The position numbers and the translations under genes are program-made. A stretch of 9,690 bases of DNA. Source: an uncultured Bacteroidales bacterium. Lineage in GTDB: Bacteria; Bacteroidota; Bacteroidia; Bacteroidales; UBA3663. Position 1 is the first letter of the stretch. Each line of letters begins with the position of its first letter. Location: positions 1 through 9,690 of the forward strand of contig CAJOOX010000174.1 of assembly GCA_905236195.1 (NCBI GenBank). Reading direction: 5' to 3'. A model generated the notes under the pieces. That model searched no databases and was not told the DNA's origin. It worked only from the letters and a program-made list of their open reading frames with translations. Shown here in pieces: positions 6,017-9,690 of the stretch.

Positions 6017-8392
6017 TCAACGCGTTGTTAACATCAGTTTCTGCGTCTTGAAATCGCCGGAAGAGACGGTGAGCGTCACCTTGCCGGCCTGACCTGTAGA
6101 ACGGAGGATGACAAGGGCCGAGCCGCGATACATCTTGTGGGAGTTGCCCACCGCCAGTTCGTCGGTATAGTTGTTGCCGTTGTCGAGACCGACAATCTCG
6201 GCAGGCCCCTCCACCTGGAAATGGAGTTGTGAACCCACGTTCCACACACGGCGTCCCTTGCTGTCGACGGCAAGGATGCGAATATGCTGCAAATCCAGTC
6301 CGTCGGCTTTCCAGGCATTATTATCGGGCGAGAGTGTCAGTTTCCGAGCCTCACCTGCCGTCTCAATACGGTCGCGTGCTACTTCCCTACCGCCTGTTCT
6401 GGCCACAGCCACGAGGTTGCCGGGGGCAAAGGCCACCTGCCATTCGGGACGGTTACGCAGGCGACTGTCCGAGATATCATTCTTCTGTGTGCCGAGACTG
6501 CGCCCGTTCTGGAAAAGTTCCACCTCACCGGCATTGGTATAGCAGACTACTTTGAGACTGTCGCCGGTTGCCCAGTTCCAACTCTCGGACTGTTCCACAT
6601 TACCCTGATCCACACCGTTCCAAATGAACTGCTGGCGCTCGCCTGCCTGCACGGCAATGTGTACCATCGGCTCGTCATCCCTGAAGAACGATTTGACGAA
6701 CCAGGCGGTCGGTTTGGGTTGCAGCGAGATATCATAGAATCCCTGTACCCAGCCCTTAGCCGGCCAGCCGTTGCTCTCGCCCAGATAGTCTATCGCGCCC
6801 CAATAGGCCAGACCGATGACACGGTCAAGATCCATATCGAAGAAGTTGGGACCAAGGTTCGACATATTAGCCTCGCTCTGGTAGAACATCATATGTGGGA
6901 AGTTTCTGCCGTCGCCGGGGAAATACATATAGCGATAGTTATAGTCCGCAACGTCGGTGTGATAAACAAGGTCGGCAGGCAGAGAGTCGGTCTCCAAATT
7001 GCGTCCGCGGGGATGCATGGCAACAGTCACCAGGCGTGTCGTGTCAAAGCGCTGAAGCAGTTTTTTCTGCAGTTCGAAAGCCGTTACACCCCAATCGTTG
7101 AACGGGAGGTCAGCATAGGTCTGCAGTTCGTTGCCGAGACTCCACAACACAACGGAGGGATGGTTACGGTCGCGACGTACAAACTCCGGAACATCATACT
7201 GCCACAAGTTCTTCCAATCGGTACGTCCGCCTGCGAATTTCTGCAGCCATTTGTCATAGAGTTCATCGACCACAAGCAGACCTTTCTCGTCGCAAAGACG
7301 TAAGAAGGCCTCGCTATAGGGATTGTGGGACGTGCGCACGTGGTTGAAGCCGAACGACTTCATCAGATCGATACGTTTAGCGATGGCACGGGGATAGTTG
7401 GCGGCGCCCAGTGCTCCGAGGGTATGGTGGTTGGCCCATCCCTTGAGCAGCACCTTCTTGCCGTTGAGTTTCAGTCCGAATGCCGGCGAGAACTCTACCG
7501 TACGGATGCCGAAACGCTCACGCGTCTGATCATGCACGTTGCCTTCCGCATCGTAAAGCGTCACCTCGGCTGTATATAAATATGGTGTATCGCAACTCCA
7601 AAGACGGGCATCGGCAACATCCACAGAAGCGAGAGGATACTCTCGGTCGCGCCACTTGGCATTGAACTTGAGGTCACCGATGGTCTCAGCCACACAAATT
7701 CCGTCGTTATCAAGAATGCGGAGACCATAACGTATGACCGGTGTCTTTAAGCGACAGATGATTTCCGCCTGGACGGACACCGTCCTGTTGTCGCGGGTTG
7801 TGATATAAAGGGGATGACGGGGAAAGTAAAGATCGGCATCGCTGGTAATGATCCGCACATCGCGGAACAGGCCGCCGCCTGTGTACCAGCGTGAGTTCTC
7901 AGCGCCCATCGTGCTGGCGCATACCAGAATCTCGTTCTTGCTGTCGTATTTCAATTTGTCGGAGATGTCAATCCCGAACCCGAGGTATCCGTAGTCGGTC
8001 TTGCCGATATGTTCGCCGTTGAGCCACACATCGCCTACGAGCATGATACCTTCAAAGTCGAGAACCACTCGTTTCTGTTTCCAACTGCGCTCCGGGACCA
8101 GTTCATACCGATACCACCCCTCGCCCATTTCCTTGAAGCCGCGGGGAGAGAGACGGCTTTTGACGTTGCTGGCTTCGTCGCCGAACGATGCCTTCTCGTC
8201 TTTGGCGGGAGCCACCCAGGGTTGCGAAATCTGGAAATCGTGAGGCAAACGCACAGCCTCGCTGACTGCATCTCTTGAACGTCCGAACAGCCATCCTTCA
8301 CGTAATAACAAGGTGTCGCGTGGCGTTGCGGCAGCCATACCGGCAATCATCAACAGACCGGCGGTCCATAATCCATTCTTCATGTTCATCAT
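6017..8392 (-). CDS. Secreted glycoside hydrolase family 2 enzyme (beta-galactosidase-like)
   Basis: Retaining glycosidase of 791 residues with a signal peptide (about 1-22, ending MAAA). Domains follow the long GH2 plan: N-terminal jelly-roll sugar-binding domain (about 25-180, 'GWYRYE', 'LDFEGIMLVGDVWLNG'), Ig-like domain (about 185-300), TIM barrel (about 305-570), then two C-terminal beta domains (about 573-670, DUF4982-like, and 685-785, Ig/invasin-like). The acid/base is E422 in SLGNE and the nucleophile is probably E507 in YQSEANM; both are present, so it should be active. The family includes beta-galactosidases, beta-glucuronidases and beta-mannosidases; the closest feel is beta-galactosidase. 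Where most such enzymes read 'HHDLGALGA', this one has 'HHTLGALGA' (322-330). The ATG overlaps the reductase stop as ATGA; ATG codons at 8389 and 8383 are alternative starts. Confidence 0.9.
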   Translation of the reverse strand: MMNMKNGLWTAGLLMIAGMAAATPRDTLLLREGWLFGRSRDAVSEAVRLPHDFQISQPWVAPAKDEKASFGDEASNVKSRLSPRGFKEMGEGWYRYELVPERSWKQKRVVLDFEGIMLVGDVWLNGEHIGKTDYGYLGFGIDISDKLKYDSKNEILVCASTMGAENSRWYTGGGLFRDVRIITSDADLYFPRHPLYITTRDNRTVSVQAEIICRLKTPVIRYGLRILDNDGICVAETIGDLKFNAKWRDREYPLASVDVADARLWSCDTPYLYTAEVTLYDAEGNVHDQTRERFGIRTVEFSPAFGLKLNGKKVLLKGWANHHTLGALGAANYPRAIAKRIDLMKSFGFNHVRTSHNPYSEAFLRLCDEKGLLVVDELYDKWLQKFAGGRTDWKNLWQYDVPEFVRRDRNHPSVVLWSLGNELQTYADLPFNDWGVTAFELQKKLLQRFDTTRLVTVAMHPRGRNLETDSLPADLVYHTDVADYNYRYMYFPGDGRNFPHMMFYQSEANMSNLGPNFFDMDLDRVIGLAYWGAIDYLGESNGWPAKGWVQGFYDISLQPKPTAWFVKSFFRDDEPMVHIAVQAGERQQFIWNGVDQGNVEQSESWNWATGDSLKVVCYTNAGEVELFQNGRSLGTQKNDISDSRLRNRPEWQVAFAPGNLVAVARTGGREVARDRIETAGEARKLTLSPDNNAWKADGLDLQHIRILAVDSKGRRVWNVGSQLHFQVEGPAEIVGLDNGNNYTDELAVGNSHKMYRGSALVILRSTGQAGKVTLTVSSGDFKTQKLMLTTR

Positions 8393-9393
8393 GTGTTTTG
8401 TGTGAGAATATTGTGACCGTCGCCTATCTCTGCATCGTCAAAAGGTTCGGAATGGACGCTCTTGAGATTCTTGGCGAGTTGTTCGGGCGACGAGGCACCC
8501 ACGAGAACCGACGTGACTCCCTTGAGATGGAGAATCCAGGCAAGCGCCATTTCAGCCAGCGATTCTCCACGTTTCTCTGCAATACCGTTCAGGTGTTTCA
8601 GATAATCGACAAGCTGCGGTGTCAGCGATGAAGATTTCAGGAAATGCTCGCGTGTCATACGACTGCCCTCGGGAATACCGTTCAGGTAACGGTCTGTCAG
8701 CAAGCCCTGTGCCAAGGGCGAGAAGGAAATGAACCCGATGCCGTTTGCAGCACAGTAGTCCAAAATACCATCTTCAACGGGCGCACGGTCTAACAAGTTG
8801 ATGCGGCCCTGATAAATCAGCAGGGGCACATCATGTTCGCGCAGATATTTGTCGGCCACCTTGAGCGCCTCGAGCGGCCAGCGGGAAATTCCCACGTAGA
8901 GCGCTTTGCCCTGGCGCACGACATCCACCAGTGCCTGCAGCGTCTCTTCCAGCGGCGTATTGGGGTCATACCGGTGGCTGTAGTAGAGATCCACATATTC
9001 AAGATGCATGCGCTTGAGACTCTGGTCGAGCGATGCCATCATATATTTTCGGGAACCCCAGTTACCATAGGGACCGGGCCACATATCGTAGCCCGCCTTG
9101 GTAGAGATGAAAAGTTCGTCGCGATAGGGACGGAAATCCTGATCCATCATGTGCCCCATCGTAACCTCGGCCGAACCATAAGGCGGACCGTAGTTGTTGG
9201 CAAGATCGAAATGGGTGATTCCGTGGTCGAATGCATAATGGGCAATCGACCGGCACTTCTCGTAGGTATCCACCCCGCCGAAATTGTGCCAGAATCCCAA
9301 ACTCACCCCCGGCAGAAGCACTCCGCTCCTGCCACAGCGCCGGAAATCCATTCCCGACTCATCGTATCGGGTTTCAGCTGCTAAATAATCCAT
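8389..9393 (-). CDS. yghZ: Aldo/keto reductase, YghZ-like (L-glyceraldehyde 3-phosphate reductase group)
   Basis: Cytoplasmic NADPH-dependent reductase of 334 residues, the usual length. It resembles E. coli YghZ along its whole length: 'SLGFWHNFG' (31-39), 'HFDLANNYGPPYGSAE' (61-76), 'STKAGYDMWPGPYG' (97-110), 'SRKYMMASLDQSLKRM' (114-129) and 'PLAQGLLT' (226-233). The AKR catalytic tetrad is complete: D63, Y68, K99 and H140. YghZ reduces L-glyceraldehyde 3-phosphate and methylglyoxal in E. coli; the substrate here is inferred and could be another sugar-derived aldehyde. It is the first gene of the four-gene unit, with a strong promoter about 48 bp upstream and no Shine-Dalgarno sequence. Its stop overlaps the GH2 start by 4 bp, which suggests coupled translation and perhaps a role in handling sugars released by that enzyme. 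Confidence 0.9.
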   Translation of the reverse strand: MDYLAAETRYDESGMDFRRCGRSGVLLPGVSLGFWHNFGGVDTYEKCRSIAHYAFDHGITHFDLANNYGPPYGSAEVTMGHMMDQDFRPYRDELFISTKAGYDMWPGPYGNWGSRKYMMASLDQSLKRMHLEYVDLYYSHRYDPNTPLEETLQALVDVVRQGKALYVGISRWPLEALKVADKYLREHDVPLLIYQGRINLLDRAPVEDGILDYCAANGIGFISFSPLAQGLLTDRYLNGIPEGSRMTREHFLKSSSLTPQLVDYLKHLNGIAEKRGESLAEMALAWILHLKGVTSVLVGASSPEQLAKNLKSVHSEPFDDAEIGDGHNILTQNT

Positions 9394-9440
9394 GTCTTTG
9401 TAAATTTGGAACGAAAAATCGAAATGTTAGAATTTGGGTG

Positions 9441-9471
9441 CAAAGATAATAAAAAAAACAGATATAACAAA
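9441..9471 (-). promoter_or_regulatory. Bacteroidota-type promoter for the reductase-GH2-flippase-M6 unit
   Basis: On the minus strand, TTTG (9468-9471), a 19-bp spacer containing eight Ts, and TATCTTTG (9441-9448) match the TTTG / TAnnTTTG consensus exactly. The predicted leader to the ATG at 9393 is roughly 40-45 nt, AT-rich and without a purine-rich ribosome site, as usual in the phylum. Confidence 0.8.
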
Positions 9472-9533
9472 ATTATAGGGTGAGTTTTTTACTTTTTTCA
9501 CGGAATTAGGCATTTTCAACGATTTCGGAGCGC

Positions 9534-9574
9534 AAAAAACAGAATCCCGGGCCTTCCTTGCGGAAAGTCCGGGA
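9534..9574 (-). terminator. Probable rho-independent terminator of a minus-strand gene to the right
   Basis: The arms 9545-9557 and 9562-9574 form a 13-position stem around a 4-nt loop, with one mismatch and one G-T pair. On the minus strand the hairpin is followed by TTCTGTTTTTT, the better terminator polarity; on the plus strand the following bases are only mildly T-rich. It would insulate the reductase promoter from transcription entering from the right. Confidence 0.65.
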
Positions 9575-9578
9575 CTTG

Positions 9579-9598
9579 ATTGTATTTAATTGTATTTA
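9579..9598. repeat. Two tandem copies of a 10-bp AT-rich unit
   Basis: ATTGTATTTA occurs twice back to back (9579-9588, 9589-9598), directly beside the hairpin. It could be chance in AT-rich intergenic DNA or part of a control site. No function is evident. Confidence 0.5.
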
Positions 9599-9690
9599 AG
9601 GGATGTTCTATAAATTCTGTTTTAATTAACTTATACACAGATGACCCTTATATTTCGGCTGCTTTTTGCTTTCTGTGGCATCCTTTTGCC
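9599..9690. other. Right-edge intergenic sequence, no gene recognised
   Basis: This AT-rich stretch has no credible gene. A minus-strand frame open from the window edge stops at 9631-9633 after 19 codons; it could be the tail of a gene to the right, but nothing in it is recognisable. The phrase around 'ttctataaattctgt' gives a weak impression of the dispersed intergenic repeats seen in Bacteroidota genomes, which I cannot test here. Confidence 0.3.

Noticed and set aside
6284..7303. 339-codon plus-strand open frame opposite the GH2 gene
   Set aside because: It mirrors the TIM-barrel region of the GH2 gene and has no recognisable features of its own.
8833..9384. 183-codon plus-strand open frame opposite the reductase
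   Set aside because: The minus strand carries a complete AKR catalytic tetrad over the same bases.
297..9393. A polysaccharide utilisation locus
   Set aside because: GH2 and GH28 are present, but they lie in separate units and no SusC/SusD pair or regulator is visible, so the label is not supported.

Overview
The window looks like chromosomal DNA of a Bacteroidota, most likely a Prevotellaceae-type gut or oral organism of moderately high GC. Three things point that way. Two promoters fit the Bacteroidota consensus (TTTG, 19-20 bp, TAnnTTTG). Genes start without clear Shine-Dalgarno sequences. The gene content is typical of the phylum: secreted GH2 and GH28 glycosidases, an M6 peptidase with a short 'YNLQG...GGKIRLLK' tail, and an RfbX/Wzx-type flippase. 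The genus is inference.

Layout from left to right. The left edge carries the 3' end of a plus-strand ABC-transporter ATPase, probably of the zinc/manganese (ZnuC-like) group. It runs 20 bp into the 3' end of the first of six minus-strand genes. Read in their own direction (right to left), these six genes fall into two transcription units. Unit 1 starts from a near-perfect promoter at 9441-9471. It encodes a YghZ-like aldo/keto reductase, a secreted GH2 beta-galactosidase-like enzyme, a 14-helix polysaccharide flippase and a secreted M6 metallopeptidase. Its junctions are a 4-bp overlap, a 7-bp gap and a 4-bp gap. A perfect 7-bp hairpin with a T tract (2674-2696) ends it. Unit 2 starts from its own promoter at 2633-2664. 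It encodes a secreted M23/LysM peptidase and, 4 bp later, a secreted GH28 polygalacturonase-like enzyme. Another hairpin (9534-9574) separates unit 1 from whatever lies to the right.

The two glycosidases imply use of galactose- and galacturonate-containing plant polysaccharides. However, no SusC/SusD pair, sensor or regulator lies in the window, so this is not a visible polysaccharide utilisation locus. The flippase, M23 and M6 proteins are envelope and exported functions. Their tight packing with catabolic enzymes is unusual but may only be Bacteroidota operon shuffling.

No mobile element, CRISPR array, tRNA or rRNA was recognised. I see no convincing new system. The points most worth a second look are the mixed-function operon, the apparently leaderless M23 transcript, the diverged GH28 active-site motifs, the sorting-like tail on the M6 peptidase and the convergent gene overlap.
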